A DNA stretch of 64,000 bases from Xestospongia muta (taxonomy: Eukaryota; Porifera; Demospongiae; Haplosclerida; Petrosiidae): contig OY848926.1 in the NCBI GenBank assembly GCA_963693285.1, forward strand, positions 2,175,001-2,239,000, in the 5' to 3' direction. The notes under the pieces are model-generated. The model saw only the letters and a list, made by a program, of their open reading frames with translations, did no database searches and had not been told where the DNA came from. Below, piece after piece: positions 29,562 through 45,200 of the stretch; position 1 is the stretch's first letter; each line of letters begins with the position of its first letter. The position numbers were made by a program, and so were the translations under genes.

Positions 29562-32500
29562 ATGGATACTACTTTCGTGGAGACTAGCCAAGGATGGTCG
29601 ACTCCAAAGCCAAGACGAAGCCATAAAGAAAGATATTACAATTTGGAACGTGAAGACAGATCGTATGATGACCACAAACCAACAATTAGAACTATAATCA
29701 AAACAGACCAGTTTGATGAACTTATTAGTGTAAAGCATGAACCAATGGATATAGAACGAGCACAGCAGAGTCGAGATACCAAGTCAGACTTGCAAAACTT
29801 GATAGGAAAACCTGTTGTACTCAAGGCAAAGTTATCACAAGCCAATATTACTACTAGTAACAAACCAAGAGGTGGTATATTACATGTAGATGTTTCAAAA
29901 ATAACTGTCCAAGACCAACCTAAACCTCAGCCTCAATTTGATTTAGGTAAAGAGGTGTGGCCTACATGTTCTATTCAGCCAAAGAAAGACACTGAAGATG
30001 TCCTATTACCTACAAGATGGAGTACTGTTCTTAAGAGTGTACCATCCAAACAAAAACCATCTGCTAAAGTAATATCTTCTCAATATAGTTATTAATGCAG
30101 GCAGGCCTTACTATTGTATTATTAGTATTTGATATCTGATCAGGAATTCAGGATTGGGTAGAGTAATTCCATTGAATGAATGGACTTCACAGCAGTGAGA
30201 TTAATATCATGATCATATCAATAGAATGTTGATACAGTGATTCCCCTTCATAAGGGAAATCCTTTTTATTTTATTAGCCATGCAATGTGTTATTTAACTT
30301 CTATATTGAGGACACTAATTCTAAAATTCAGAATTGTTTATTATAGAGAGATTTAATATATTATTATTTTAAAGCTAAATTTTATTTTATACACTAGCTA
30401 CATCTTACTAGTTCAATGGAAACAGAAGAAGAGAGAGAAAAGGAAATTGAAATAAAGAAAAGTAAAAAGAAGAAGAAGAAAAAGAGAAACGAGGAAATGA
30501 AATTAGAATTAGGTCAACAAATCTTTGAAATTCTTCAAGTAAGCAAATATAGATATTGAATTTTACTAATTAGGTAATCTGTGCATAGTATAAGTAACCT
30601 TTATGGTGAAATATACTCAATATAGTTGTACTAGAATTAACGTTGTTATATATTCTAATATAAGTAGCTTCCATTCTAGTAAACACATTATGCAGTAGTG
30701 CACTGTTTGTGTCACAAGATGATATGACAATGCATAACATGACAATGTTCTGTGTCATGTTGTTTGTACTGAGATAGTCATTTTCAGACCATTAGGTCAA
30801 CTATATAAAGCCTCATTTTTTAGGAATTAGATGTGTGAACAAGAAAAATAAATAAAAAAGAGAGGCAGTAAACAGGTCCATAACACTAGTCTATATTTGT
30901 CATTTTAACACATGTTTCTTTTACCACAAAAATTTCCCCTTATGGGAACAATAATTATGTACATTACATTGTTACTACAAACAACATGTTGTAATTGTAA
31001 TTGTATGTTATTTTATGTATTGCTTCCTAAATGCCTAATTATGGTATCTTAGGTTCAATCTAAACAATCTCCAAAGACTGATTCTGCCTATTTGACTGCT
31101 CACTCTTCAAAGCATATTACAGCAGGTGGAATGTTAATACCACCTGTTAAAAGTAAATTAGAGGCAGTAATGGGTGGAGCTGCTCCAAGAAATGTTCTAG
31201 ACTCCTCAGCACCGTCAGTTATGAGAGGGAAAGAAAGAGAAAAACCTAAAAAGAAAAGACCATCTTCATTAAGAAAAGTAATAAAGTCATGAGCGATAGA
31301 GAAACTAAATATATCTTTATTTCTGTAGATAATTGATAAGGATAAAGAAGAAAGAAAGAAACAAAGAGAACAAGGACAGCCTATTCCCACACTGTAAGTA
31401 ATGCATCTATTTAACAGTAATCTTTAAAATTGTACTGTCCATATCTATCATTTCTCCATATAGAGTGGATATGTATTCCTCTGGTACAATACCTGATAAA
31501 AGCACTGCTTCAAACTTCATACCATCTGGTCTTCATAACAGGCACTTCAGAGAGTAAGTAAAAGTAATAATTATTATGAATGATGTCATTATGATGTCAC
31601 TGTTTAGATACTGTACCCATCTTGTGACTGAGAAAATTAACTATATTGCAGAGGGTCTACTCACTGATTTGGTGAGATTCCAAGATCGCATTTATAAAAC
31701 TGAACCTACTAAATATAAAATGAAACGACGATATGTTTGTGGTTTACGTGAAGTCAAAAAACACTTAAGTTTAAAGAAACTCAGATGTATCATTGTTCCA
31801 CCAAACTTACAGAGGAGTCAATCATCAGGTAAGATTAAAGGAGCTTCTAAAAAAAATTAAGATATTCCATGATGTATTCCATCAGATAGTACAATGATTA
31901 TTAAGGAGACTTAATTTAATACAATATACAGTCTTTACCTATTGTGGTCTAGAATGCTATGTATTGGTTATGTCTTGTAGGTGGTATTGATGATGTTGTT
32001 AAAGAGATTTTGGACTTAGCTCATCAACAAGATGTACCTGTTGTGTTTGCATTGAACAGAAGACAACTTGCTCGCATACTAAAAAAGAAATTTAACATTG
32101 GCTGTGTTGGACTGTTTAATTACGATGGAGCTGAGGTAAGTATCAGCTAGCACTATCTATTTCTTGGTATAAATGATTAATACTGAATATTTTCCTTTTT
32201 TCTCAGAGCAAGTATAAACAGCTTATGGAGCAAGTTAGAGTAGCTACTGACCAATATAAACGAAAACGACAAGAATTACTTACAAATGTTGTAACTGAAG
32301 AACCTCATAAAGAACACTCTGATCACATTATAGTTATATCAGACCAATCAGACCAGTTTGACCAGGTACAAGACTCGTGTCTTGAGTCCACTGAAAGTGA
32401 AGAAGATATGGAGGAAGATAGTGAGGATTGTGTACCCCCAAGTCAATGGAAAAAGCTATTTGAATCGACTAATGAGCCACACATACCTCCTCTGAGTAAT

Positions 32501-32608
32501 AATTCTGCTCAATCTGATACTATTCCTATTGCCGGCTACATACCTTCTAAAGGATTTTCATGGAATTTAGAAGCACCAGAGTTTCACCCACAAAATATTA
32601 AATGCTAA
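29562..32608 (+). CDS. SECISBP2: SECIS-binding protein 2 (selenocysteine insertion)
   Basis: Eight or so exons: 29562-30070, 30398-30539, then 31053 onward to 32608. The start is the first ATG; the frame is open a little upstream without one. After a disordered, basic N-terminus (KKSKKKKKKKRNEE) comes the SECIS-binding and L7Ae region: HRHFR-like NRHFRE, YCTHLVTEKINYIAEGLLTD, LVRFQDRIYKTEP, KRRYVCGLREVKKHLSLKKL, VPVVFALNRRQLARIL and VGLFNYDGAE. The protein binds the SECIS stem-loop in selenoprotein mRNA 3' UTRs and recruits eEFSec so that UGA is read as selenocysteine. An acidic tail follows, rich in E and D. Stop is 212 bp from the enolase stop. The L7Ae match is strong, so the call is firm. 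Confidence 0.93.
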
Positions 32609-32820
32609 TAAAAACTGTCAGAGTTTTTGTTTTTGTTAATCAGTTTAATGACTTTTTATGTTCTTGCTTGATACTATTGATTGTTAATATTGAATATCAG
32701 TGATTCTAGTTTAATGAATTTTAAATATGAATATTACTAACATTATTCTACCTAAGCACTCAGGTCTCTTTCTCTAGTTGTACTAACTAATTTGTTGCAC
32801 TAATGATGTTCAAATTGTAT

Positions 32821-35031
<2,211 letters not shown>

Positions 35032-36074
35032 ATGGGAGATTCTTGGTCGTGTATGTCCTGTTTAGGTGCTGAAGAGCCTCCAGTAAGTTTAAAATTAAGT
35101 ACTGATATAAGACCTTGTAACCAGCACTTATAATAATGGTACAAATATATAATATTACTAGCATATGCAATTAGATTTAAGGGTAGTTTGTGGAAGTAAC
35201 TGTATTTATAACATTAGATTATTGACTCCTGTTCGTTTAAATGATTATTAATTTATATATCAACAAGGGTATTGACAAATTGTCTTGAAATTAAACATAT
35301 TATGTTTTTGAACATGTAATTTACATGTAATGTTGATAAGGATCATATACCAACAGAGACTGTAATACTAGACTATCCATATTCCCCATAGAGATCACAT
35401 GATATGCAACATGACAATCATGTGGTTTCGGTAATTGTCATGTGACTGCATATAAGATATAGTAAAGTTCTTATATTGTCAATGGGACTACTCTTGCCAA
35501 TGCTAAGTAACTTTATAGTATAAGTTTGTGTTGTTTTATCGCATATGAATGCTGGCAAAGCTATGCCAAGTATTGTTGAGAAAACAACCCAGTATGGTAT
35601 GTTACTAAATATAGTAACAGCTATATATAGTGACACCTTGTATTAGTACAGGGCCACTACAATGTGAGTAGTTGTGATCTCTTTTTGTATAGCCTCCTAG
35701 AAGAAGAAAAATTGACAGGAGTATGATTGGGTTACCACAAAACTTCCAACACACTGGTCATATTGGTTCATCAGATTTTGGATCATCAGATGTAAGAAAT
35801 AAGTACTATAATATACCAATTATGGAGGGACGTCTTCATTTTGTTCTCTTTACTAGTTTAATAGGATTACCCCTGTAATTAATATTTTCTTATAGTTATC
35901 AACGGTACAATCTCAAATGCAAAGCAAAGGTGGATATGATGAAGTGGTAGAAGTACCAGAAGATGTCACACCTACAGGCCAGTTTGTGGTAAGTGTTAAG
36001 ATAACAATCTTATGGGTATACTTCAACCCTCTCTCTCTCTCTCTCTCTTTAAGGGTAACCATCATCACGAGTGA
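35032..36074 (+). CDS. CDC42SE: CDC42 small effector protein (SPEC-like, CRIB)
   Basis: Four exons, 35032-35082, 35693-35791, 35896-35988 and 36054-36074, give 87 residues. The N-terminus [12 protein letters not shown] has cysteines in the place where vertebrate SPECs are palmitoylated. [18 protein letters not shown] then HTGHIGSSD is the CRIB motif, followed by [13 protein letters not shown] as in CDC42SE1/2. The tiny last exon adds GNHHHE. Members bind GTP-CDC42 at the membrane and modulate JNK signalling and actin. The last exon is inferred from a CT-rich acceptor; without it the frame would run on into the microsatellite. Confidence 0.9.
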
Positions 36075-36467
36075 TACCGGTCATCTCTAATTTAACAAAT
36101 ATTGTGTAATATTTAACTTGATAAGACAAAAATTTTAGCATTCCTTATAATTAGGACAACTGTGTATTCACAACTGTCTTATTTCCTCTCTGAGTACACG
36201 AGATACTCTCTCGTACTTTTCCATTTTGTCTGTCTCAGTTTGTTTTACATGTACAGTACAACTGAAGTGTGTATATTGTTATTTCAATACCAAGAGCAAT
36301 AATATTAAAGTATTAAAATAATTTAGATAACCTCTCAACTTTCAATCCCATCTTCTGACCAACTAACAAGTCAATATAATAGTAATGTTATAAAAACAAA
36401 TTCTTTATAATATAGCTCAAGTTATTATAAATATACCACACAATCACACACACACACACACACTACA
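36075..36467. other. Convergent 3' region between CDC42SE and the SH2 membrane protein
   Basis: AT-rich, with a CA microsatellite at about 36445-36463. No gene seen; holds both 3' UTRs. Confidence 0.55.
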
Positions 36468-39152
36468 TTAATCATCATCATCATCTATAGAACATCGACC
36501 AGTACATATAAAATTAAGTACATAAGCACAAAGAACCAGTATACCTACTAATATAAGTGCTAATAATACAATCCATCCAAATATTAATAGAAAAAAGATC
36601 CAGCCCACAACTAAGAAAACAGCCATACACGGACCTGCTTTGTGAGGTTTATACCAGTGGCCTCCAGGATCTGTATGACATGCTCTCCAAAAACATCCAT
36701 TATCTGCATCTATTAATGGACAAAATATATTAATTACTTAACACAATTAGTCATGACAGGACCTTAATATGTTAATATTAAACTTTACATCTGTATATAA
36801 TGCATAGGTCTCCTGACAGTCTACTTTGTTTACACATGTATAGTCATCCTCAGTTTACCATGTACATATTCCATATATGGTTGTCAAACTACATGACCAT
36901 GTTAATTAGAGACTAAACATGTCTCACTTATATCACAAAATAGACAAAGTAAACAAAAAATTTGTAGACATTTAAGTTATTATCATGATACTATTTAAGT
37001 CTCTTTCAATAATTCAGTAATAATATACCTTCATTTGTACTATCAATTGTATTGCCACCTTGAAAGGAGTCTGCATTTGCTGCTTGCTGAAGTCGTCTTA
37101 ACGTGGGACGTATTGGAACTATCAAAGGCAATTTTCTTTTAGGTGCTTCCTATAATGGACAAAATATATTAATTTCTATTATTTTTCTAGACTGAATTAT
37201 ACTACAGTATATGTAATGTGTGTATTTGTACTGGATATTTTTGAGCTGGTGTATAGTCTGGTGGTGCTTCTTCACTAATTGTTAGAGAATAGTCACAAGT
37301 TTCACAATCTGTAAATATTATAAATGAATGATTGAATGTCCATATCTTACTGAATTGGTGGAATATAGGAGTTAATTTTACACATAACTTCTCTTCAATA
37401 GCCATAACACAATCTTCTATAGATTTAAAACGTCCAGTCTAGAAAAATAATAAAAATAAGAAATAGAAGCTAAGATTACAAATACAAAACTCACAATTCC
37501 TTCAATGTGGACTTCATTATTTGAAAGACCCATAGCATAATGCTTAAATACCAACCCTTCATCTTCACTAAATAAATTAAGTGCATTAAACATAATTTTA
37601 AATGTCTAAATCAAATTATAAATGACAATTTGTGCAGACTTTATATTTAATAGTCATTTGTCTGATGTTTACATTAACAAGACATGTAATACAAAATAGT
37701 TACATGTAAAATAAAATTAGACCAAACAGAGTTACCAAGTCAGTATGTTATTTAGCCAATAAACCAAGGTGTGTAGACAATGCTGGACTACAAAACTATA
37801 CTTTGGGGCAAAAAAAACATGCTGACAACAAAACCACATATTATTAACAGCTTATCAATATTCCTAACAACTAAAAAAACAATTTCAATATATAATATGG
37901 ACAAAAACTATAACAATAAGATCTTAAGTATATTGTTAATTGATTGTATCAATTTTACCAATTTTGGAGATTACTATTAAAATTTATACATGATAGAATT
38001 TAATTTTTTAATGAAAATTTAATACAGGTTGTACAAATAGCTATAATCAATACTTACTAAATCTAAAGGCTACAAATCACTATATTTAGTAGACACACTT
38101 AATTTAAGTTATATTATTGTGATATTTTTATTATATGTTCTTACTCAAATCTGATTATTAACTGATAACTTTGAGGATCATGAAAATGGGACACTAAATA
38201 AGAGGCGTGGCTACCATGTTGTCGAAGGAGGTCCTCAGCTTGTTGACTGGAGAGATTGTCAAAAATAAACCTAGAAAAGAAAATTGTTTATCTCTTTATT
38301 GATAAACACCATCACTGAGTTAATAAAAATTCTATTATATTTATATTTAGATAGTGTATTCATACATTTTCAAAATTGAGTTGGTTGTTGATTAACAACA
38401 ACCATTCAGTTTAATACATGTCTAGTAGTAGTATATTACTGTAATCTACTCTCAACTACTAATCTCAAATATATACATATAAGGTAATACTATCCTACAA
38501 ATCTGATTATTTTATAGGAGGAGCTTATGGGGATTATTTTTACAACACTAGACTTTATTAGATTAGTATATGAGTTTCAAAATGACTTGACTTCTGCAAT
38601 TATTGTGTACTGATAATCTAAAAATAAGATAGAAAATCTCAAATTTCAAGGAGTGACTTGGAAAGAGGCCATAAATGATGTAGTAAATGAACACAAATTT
38701 TAAGGCTTGGAGATACACAAATGTTGCGAACTATTGCCAACTAAAATGTCCCTTTATGTACCAAGCACTGTTTGGTCGTTTTATACGTTTGGAGTGAGGT
38801 CTTCTCTTCACTTTAACTTGTTCGCTATCTTCCCAATCACTTCGGTCAGAAGAATCAAGAAGAGATCTTCGAAGTTCAGAAGCTGTATAAAAAATAAAGA
38901 ATATTCTAGAATTATTAGGTTATAAAGAATGACTCCTATTCATTTCTGTTAATCATAATTATATTATGTCACTATTGTTACATGCATGGGTTACAATCTA
39001 TAAGAGGTCATAGTCCTGTGGATGACATACTCCAATCTTTTATGATGATACAATACACATTGTTACCGCCTAAATTATTAACACTTATTAACACTTTGTA
39101 CAATAGTAATAAATACCTATTCATTCTGACCTCGAATACTGTCTTCATCCAT
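36468..39152 (-). CDS. SH2-domain membrane protein with degenerate FLVR motif
   Basis: Eight minus-strand exons (39131-39152, about 38758-38882, 38145-38270, 37495-37567, 37351-37438, about 37239-37308, about 37031-37149, 36468-about 36712); about 290 residues. A basic/acidic N-terminus is followed at about residue 48 by an SH2 domain: WFIFDNLSSQQAEDLLRQ, SYLVSH where FLVRES is expected, YQLIIRF, FKHYAM, and GRFKSIEDCV. The phosphotyrosine-binding arginine (beta-B5) is Ser. After the domain come EEAPPDY (a PPxY WW-ligand motif), a proline/basic stretch, a Cys-containing segment (CFWRACHTDPGG) and about 40 hydrophobic residues before a poly-Asp C-terminus. Thus a cytosolic SH2 tethered by a C-terminal single or hairpin membrane segment. 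I know no such family. Shares an 82-bp promoter interval with LSM7. Confidence 0.8.
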
Positions 39153-39234
39153 TATCTCATCAAATTGAACTCTCCAAGACAAAACGACAATACGAATAAA
39201 TAGAACAAGTTAGTATAATTACGGAATTTACAGC
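39153..39234. promoter_or_regulatory. Divergent promoter, SH2 membrane protein / LSM7
   Basis: Only 82 bp separate the start codons; A-rich, with no obvious TATA or GC box. Confidence 0.6.
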
Positions 39235-39695
39235 ATGGCCTCAGTAAGTTTAATAATGGTCCAAAATGATGTCCTTTTCTCCACCATTAGGGAAGCCAGC
39301 CGCCAGACAAAAAACGTCGTGAGACTCTACTGAGTTCAGAGCTTGGCAAATACCTTGACAAGAGAATAAGAGTTAAATTTCAAGGTGGACGAGAAGGTAT
39401 TTATAATTTAATTCTACAGGGTTATCCCACTTGTTTCAGCTAGTGGTATACTGAAAGGCTATGATCAATTATTGAACCTTGTACTCGATGGTACTATAGA
39501 ATACTTACAAGGTGGGTTGGGTTATGTTAATATTAATTTCATTCATAATTATTAGACCCAAAAGATCATTTCAGATTGACTGATGAAACCCGCTCGTTGG
39601 GTTTAGTAGTTTGTCGAGGAACTGCTGTTGTACTTATATGTCCAGCTGATACCATGGAAGCCATATCTAATCCTTTCTTGCAACAAGAATCATAA
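39235..39695 (+). CDS. LSM7: LSm7, U6 snRNA-associated Sm-like protein
   Basis: Four exons (39235-39243, 39291-39396, 39440-39511, 39556-39695) encode 108 residues. Sm1 is LGKYLDKRIRVKFQGGREASG and Sm2 is SLGLVVCRGTAVVLICP, with ILKGYDQLLNLVLDGTIEYL between. The end, MEAISNPFLQQES, aligns with human LSM7. It is a subunit of LSm2-8 on U6 snRNA (nuclear splicing) and LSm1-7 (mRNA decay). The first exon holds only three codons (MAS). It lies near PRPF3, another U4/U6 component, but 24 kb away with many genes between, so no linkage is implied. Confidence 0.95.
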
Positions 39696-39801
39696 ACTTT
39701 GTTTATTTTTAGTCAATCACATGATACCATGTTTACTGAATATTATAAAGCCAAATTGGATATATAGGTTAAATGCACAGCTATGTAGTAAGAGTTGAAG
39801 T

Positions 39802-42210
39802 TTAATTGTGTCCTGTTGAGCCAAATCCTCCTGCTCCTCTTTCTGTTGAGTCCAAATCCTTTAATTAAAAGTAATGATTAAAAAATAATACAAAAGGTCA
39901 TTTCTTACATCAACTTGTATGACCTCTGGTGTTAAGATTCTCTCTAATACTAACTGTGCTATCCTGTCACCTTTATTTACTGAAACTACACATAAATTGA
40001 TATTAATTCAATGCAGGCTTACCTTGAAAATCTTGTTTGCCCAAGTTGAACATAACCACACCCACATTACCACGATAATCACGATCAATGACTCCAGCTA
40101 ATAAAATAATAATTAACAATTTTGTTTAATGCTAAAATGATTTAGTTTAAACATTATTTTTAACCTCCAATATCTATGTGATGTTTCCATGACAACCCAG
40201 ATCGTGGCGCTATAACAATGAATCATCTATAAACATTACATTGATTTTTTACATACCCACACGTCCATAACAACCAGTAGGTAAGGCTATTGCAATATCT
40301 GTTTTGACAAGTTGCTTTCCTTCAGCAGGAACAATAACATCATATGCACTATATAAGATAACAATACATTGGTGGTACATTAAAATGTCTATTTCTAGTG
40401 ATATATCTTTAATATTCAATATGTGACGATGCCATAGGATAGATGTAGCCAGACCTTCCCATCCTTAAGTGGGAATGGCTGGCTACACAAGACTAACTCT
40501 AAAAACTAAGTATATATCATCATGTTGACTATTATAGTTGCTAGAAGCTGGAAAGGAACCTCTTCTTGAACATCTAGCAACACAATACTGGTAGCCAGAC
40601 CCAACTCTTACAACTGAATAACAAATGGATGGGTCTAGGGAAGTCAACGTGTTCTTCCCACATAAAAGACTGCAGGACAATTAAAGGCATAGTGTTCCTT
40701 ATGTCACATGTACTTATCATAACATTTGTGTTAGTGAAGAAAAAACAATATTTTATGTATTAAAATCTAGGTGTTCTTCTTACATGAGATGCTAAACAAC
40801 ATTTTTAATTCTATATTTGTGATCTGATTTGCAATAAGGAACCACTTCTAGCAAAATATTTGTGATCTGATTTATAAAAAAGGACCACTGTTAATACATT
40901 TCAAAAATGGTTTTGTATACATACAGCTGTTGTGAAAGCACAACTATTCATAGTAACTGTATGAATACAAACTGTTTTTTGAAGTGTTTAACAGTGATCT
41001 TTTTTCATAAGCCACATCACAAATGTTTAACAAAAGTGGTCCCTTATTGCAAATTAGATCACATAATATTGTCAGGGCCTCCAATGTTAGAGAAATTTCC
41101 CTAAAACTAGGGAATAATTGATTAACTTAGGGTCCAAGGGAGGAATTTTTAAAAAGTAAGGAATTTAGGGATTTTATACTTTCAAACACTTTAATAATAT
41201 TCATAACTAATAATAAATTCATAGCCTGTTTAAAATCTATTTTTGATAAACATGCATGATTACATACATGTAAAATTTACTGGTTAGCAGCTAGTACAAT
41301 AAGCACATGTACATTCCATACTCAGTTCAGCTATTTAATTGGCAACTGGTAGAGGCCATTTGGAGCGATGGCTGAGTTGAATTTTAACTAAACGAAGTTT
41401 GCCTTTGCACTTGTGTGGAATTTAAACCAGACAGTTCCATGTGTAAATGTGTCAACTTAGTAATGATGAAAGTTTTGACTCTGGCAATGACTAAGTATTG
41501 GTTTTCTAGGGAAAATTCAAGGATATCTTGTAAAATTTAAGGGGGGGCCTAGGGGTTACTAATTTTGTATTTAGGGAAATAAAGAGAAAAATTTTAGTTC
41601 CCCTAGGGGAAAATCAAATTTTGAGGTTGAAGCCCCAGAATATTGTGAATACATGTGGAATGCCACACCTCTCATTAAAGTCCAGCTGATCAGTTCTTAC
41701 AATAAAGTTGTTCTATTACAATTCCCCAAACTCTTTCCATCTATCATTCAATTATAGGGGGTTGGGTCTGGCTTGCGAACTGTACAATAGTGGGTGTGGT
41801 GTCAAACAACTATACAGGATACAATATCAGTAACTATAATCTCGACAGTTTACACAGAATGAATAATTAGAATTTCAAGAACAAATAACATTCTGTGTAT
41901 CTAAATTTTTTATATTTCTAACAAATATTTCTGAACTCACACATTCCACATAATTAATTTACCTGTACAAGTCATAACCAGCAGCATCAGCAGACCCTCT
42001 TGTTGGTAAGTAAGCATGGTCTGTTAATTTTTTTACTTTTAAAGGGATCATCATTTCTGCCTTAAATTCATTGTGATGCTTAACTCGTTTCTGAGCTGGA
42101 ATTTGTGAAGAAGAATCGACAAAATCTTCAATAAAACCATTGCTACACATCTTGAAACCTGTATATAACCCGCCGGGTAGCTTTACCCGTGCAATAGAGC
42201 TAACACGCAT
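39802..42210 (-). CDS. DUT: dUTPase (deoxyuridine triphosphatase)
   Basis: Five minus-strand exons. Trimeric dUTPase motifs are all present: motif 1 [12 protein letters not shown], motif 2 [16 protein letters not shown], motif 3 [14 protein letters not shown], motif 4 [12 protein letters not shown] and the C-terminal motif 5 [15 protein letters not shown]. The enzyme cleaves dUTP to dUMP and pyrophosphate, keeping uracil out of DNA and feeding dTMP synthesis. The start at 42210 ([14 protein letters not shown]) gives a basic, hydroxyl-rich N-terminus that could target mitochondria; a second ATG ([10 protein letters not shown]) could give a nuclear form, as in other animals. Intron 1 is 1.6 kb and full of transposon remnants. 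Convergent with LSM7 (106 bp between stops). Confidence 0.93.
40445..40486. repeat. Short hairpin (foldback) in DUT intron
   Basis: GTAGCCAGACCTTCCCA and TGGGAATGGCTGGCTAC form a stem with an 8-base loop. A partly matching GTAGCCAGACCCA word recurs near 40591. Confidence 0.8.
40819..41063. mobile_element. Inverted-repeat element in DUT intron
   Basis: About 30-bp inverted arms, GTGATCTGATTTGCAATAAG on the left and its near reverse complement at 41034-41063 (CTTATTGCAAATTAGATCAC), separated by about 190 bp. A third partial direct copy of the left arm lies at about 40860. No ORF; probable MITE. The target duplication is not clear. Confidence 0.65.
41073..41638. mobile_element. Non-autonomous hAT-like element with 8-bp target duplication
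   Basis: 566 bp flanked by AATATTGT at 41065-41072 and again at 41639-41646. Ends are imperfect inverted repeats: CAGGGCCTCCAA on the left, CTGGGGCTTCAA as the reverse complement of the right end. CAGGG-type ends and an 8-bp duplication are features of hAT elements. No transposase ORF. Confidence 0.7.
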
Positions 42211-42275
42211 ATGATTATATATAGGCGTTACCACACCTTTGTTTATAGGAGATTGATTGCACTGAAAGAGCAATC
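42211..42275. promoter_or_regulatory. Divergent promoter, DUT / SPPL2
   Basis: 65 bp between start codons; contains AGGCGT and a forkhead-like TGTTTAT. Confidence 0.55.
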
Positions 42276-45200
42276 ATGAACGGTCGAATTATAGTGCCCT
42301 TCATTCTCTTGAGTACCTTATTAACTTCGACAGCAGCCTTTAGTATTATCAAAGCAATATCTAACCTAGGAGAACGACAATACTGTGCTATATCAAGTAA
42401 CAACAGTTGGTCTGCATCAAGTATTAAAACGGTAAGTGTGATCCAACCATGATCAGCTTAATATCATATTTGAGCCTCATTCACTACATGATATTAATGT
42501 ATTCATTCCTAATGCGATTGCTTTCAAAGAGGAATCAATATGACCATGCTTAGTAACAAAATGAATTGTGGTAAATTACTAGAGACATAGATGACAAAGA
42601 TGGTTATGTATATACTAGTATAAAGACATTACATCAGCTGCATCAAACATACCAGTCATTCATGGTGTGCAAGACTAGTTTTTGCTATATGATAAATATA
42701 TACAGAGTTTAGGTTGAATCTTGGAAGCATAACAACAGATAGTGTTTTAATAATGTTTTAACAATATCTTAATTTACACAGTATTCTGTGCTGCATTTGA
42801 ATAATGGATGCTCCTTACATAATCTTCCCAAGGACCGTCAGTCTGCAGCGGTATTAATTGAAGAAGGACAATGTTCTATGTTCTACATGGTATATAATAC
42901 ATATATGGCACAAGCTGAAATATTAATAGTTATCCTCAATAAAGGACAAAAGGTATAATGTTCATGTTGTATATTCATTCCTACCTTGATAGTATAGTGC
43001 TTTATGTCTATACTAAAGCTGGCATAGCATGAATGAAACATGTGTTATAACTATTCTATATTGAAGGGTAAATTAACTGTTTAATCTTATTCTTTCTTTG
43101 TCTTTTATCTAGCTTTCTGATATATCAATAAACAGACCATTGAAGATACCATTGAAAATTCTGTTCATAACCAGACAGGATGGCAATGATCTTATTGTGA
43201 GTAAAGGAATTGCTATACTCTTGCAGTACACACAAACAAGCTTGAAATAACCAATGACAGATGTTTTATAATGTACTTGCTAGTGTGGATGTTGTGTATA
43301 TTGTACTTCTTTGTATTCTGGCTAGGATCAAATTAAGTCTTCAAGTTGTACTCTGAAAATAGAATCTTTTTCCGAAGGACAAGATTCACCAATTAATGGT
43401 TCTGAGTTCATACTTATTACCACTGCAGTTCTAATAGTGATATTTTCAGCTATTTATGCCACAGAATACTTTGAGTTTTTAAGGTAACAAGAAGACAATA
43501 CAGAAGGATTGTTTTATTATAAAAAGGAACTAATGTTTTATTTCTATTGTTAGGCACGGCTTACTCTTAAGAAAAGAAGAAGAGCATTTGTGCCATGTCA
43601 AAGAGACTTCTTATCACAAACCAAATCGTTGTGTCACTATGAATAAAATTATTAGTATTCTTGTGTTTGTTGTGACAGTTTGTATCTTGTTACTACTACT
43701 ATATCTGTTTTACTTTCCTGTTGGTAAGTTATCATGTATACTAAAGTTTTAGTTTACACTTAATCCACCACATTGAAAAAATGACCCAGGCTTCATAATT
43801 ATTTCCCTTCTGAGGCCCCTCTTTGTGAAGTTTGGATCAATTTTATAAAAAAAGATCAATTCAAAAGCAGCCTGACTAAATGAATAACGTGGAATAAATT
43901 ATGTATGATAAAGCTCTCCTTTTTTTTCTAGTTTATGTTGTCATTGTTGTGTTTACTCTTGGCTCATGTGTTTCTGTATTCTTTGTTTTGTCACCACTTG
44001 TTGCTCTATTACCATTTCTGAAATGGAGGTAAAATACAAACCATTTAATCTTCAAATATTTTAATATTATTATATCTTGTACTGTAAAGAATATATTACA
44101 TTGTTATATTACATATATAGCTCAAAATAGCTATGCTATAATAGAAGTTGTAATGCTTCATTGTTCACAGATTACCTCCAAACAAATTCCCTCTATTGAA
44201 CTACCGACCTGATCTTAAGTTCTTTTTAACACTTTGTGTATCTATTTCACTGTCATCTTGGTGGTTTCTGGATCGAAAGGAAACGTAAAGCAATATACAT
44301 AATACACTCACTCACTCTACCTAAATAGAGTAAACACTCCACTTCTAGCTACTACATATGAGATAACATACATTATAACAGTACTATTATTACTATCTGT
44401 TTTTCTTTCATTGATACTTTTTAGTTCCATATGGTTCCTACATAATTTCTTAGGAGCTTGTTTCATACTCTATGTTATTAATGGATTGATTAATGTGGAT
44501 ACTTGGGTAAGTTATAAACATAGGTTCTGGTAACATTCTAAGTTCTTGCCTTAGGTGGTGATATTTTTTCTAATAGTAATGTTGTGCTATGATGTCTTCT
44601 TTGTATATTTGACTCCATACTTCTCAAACGTAATTATATATTGTTAATTATAGAGGTAAACCTCACTCATGTTCTCTATTATATAGGGTGATAGCGTAAT
44701 GTTAGGTGCTATCACTGGGGCTGGCTCTAGTGATACTGAAAGCTTAGCAGCTACTGAAACTAGTGCTATTAATATTGGAGTCAAGACCCCAATGGCCACA
44801 TCTTATGAACAGGTGAGAATTTGAGTAGAGCACAATGACAGGCTTCATTTTTGTCTGGATAGCCAACAATCAGGTACTCCCTCTCTAAAGCTATTAGTAC
44901 TTATAAACATGTGTTATGTTATCATCTCCCGCCTCTTTATTAACTACCCAGCCATGAATTCATCCATTCCCCATGAGTTTATCTTTTTATGTATCCATCT
45001 ATCCCACTATTCTCATCTATGAATCCATTTAACAACCCACTATCCATCCATTTACCCCCTCCATGAATCCATTTGTATTAAAGATGACTCAACTTACAAT
45101 TGTTTACTTTGTCTAGCTTCCTATATTACTCAGTGCTCCAAAAATATTTCTAAATGATTTTGAGAGTGTGTGCAATATCCGTTATTTGGATACTTTCTTA

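Noticed and set aside
42211..42273. Upstream extension of dUTPase
   Set aside because: It starts at TTG and overlaps the 65-bp divergent promoter; ATG at 42210 is more likely.
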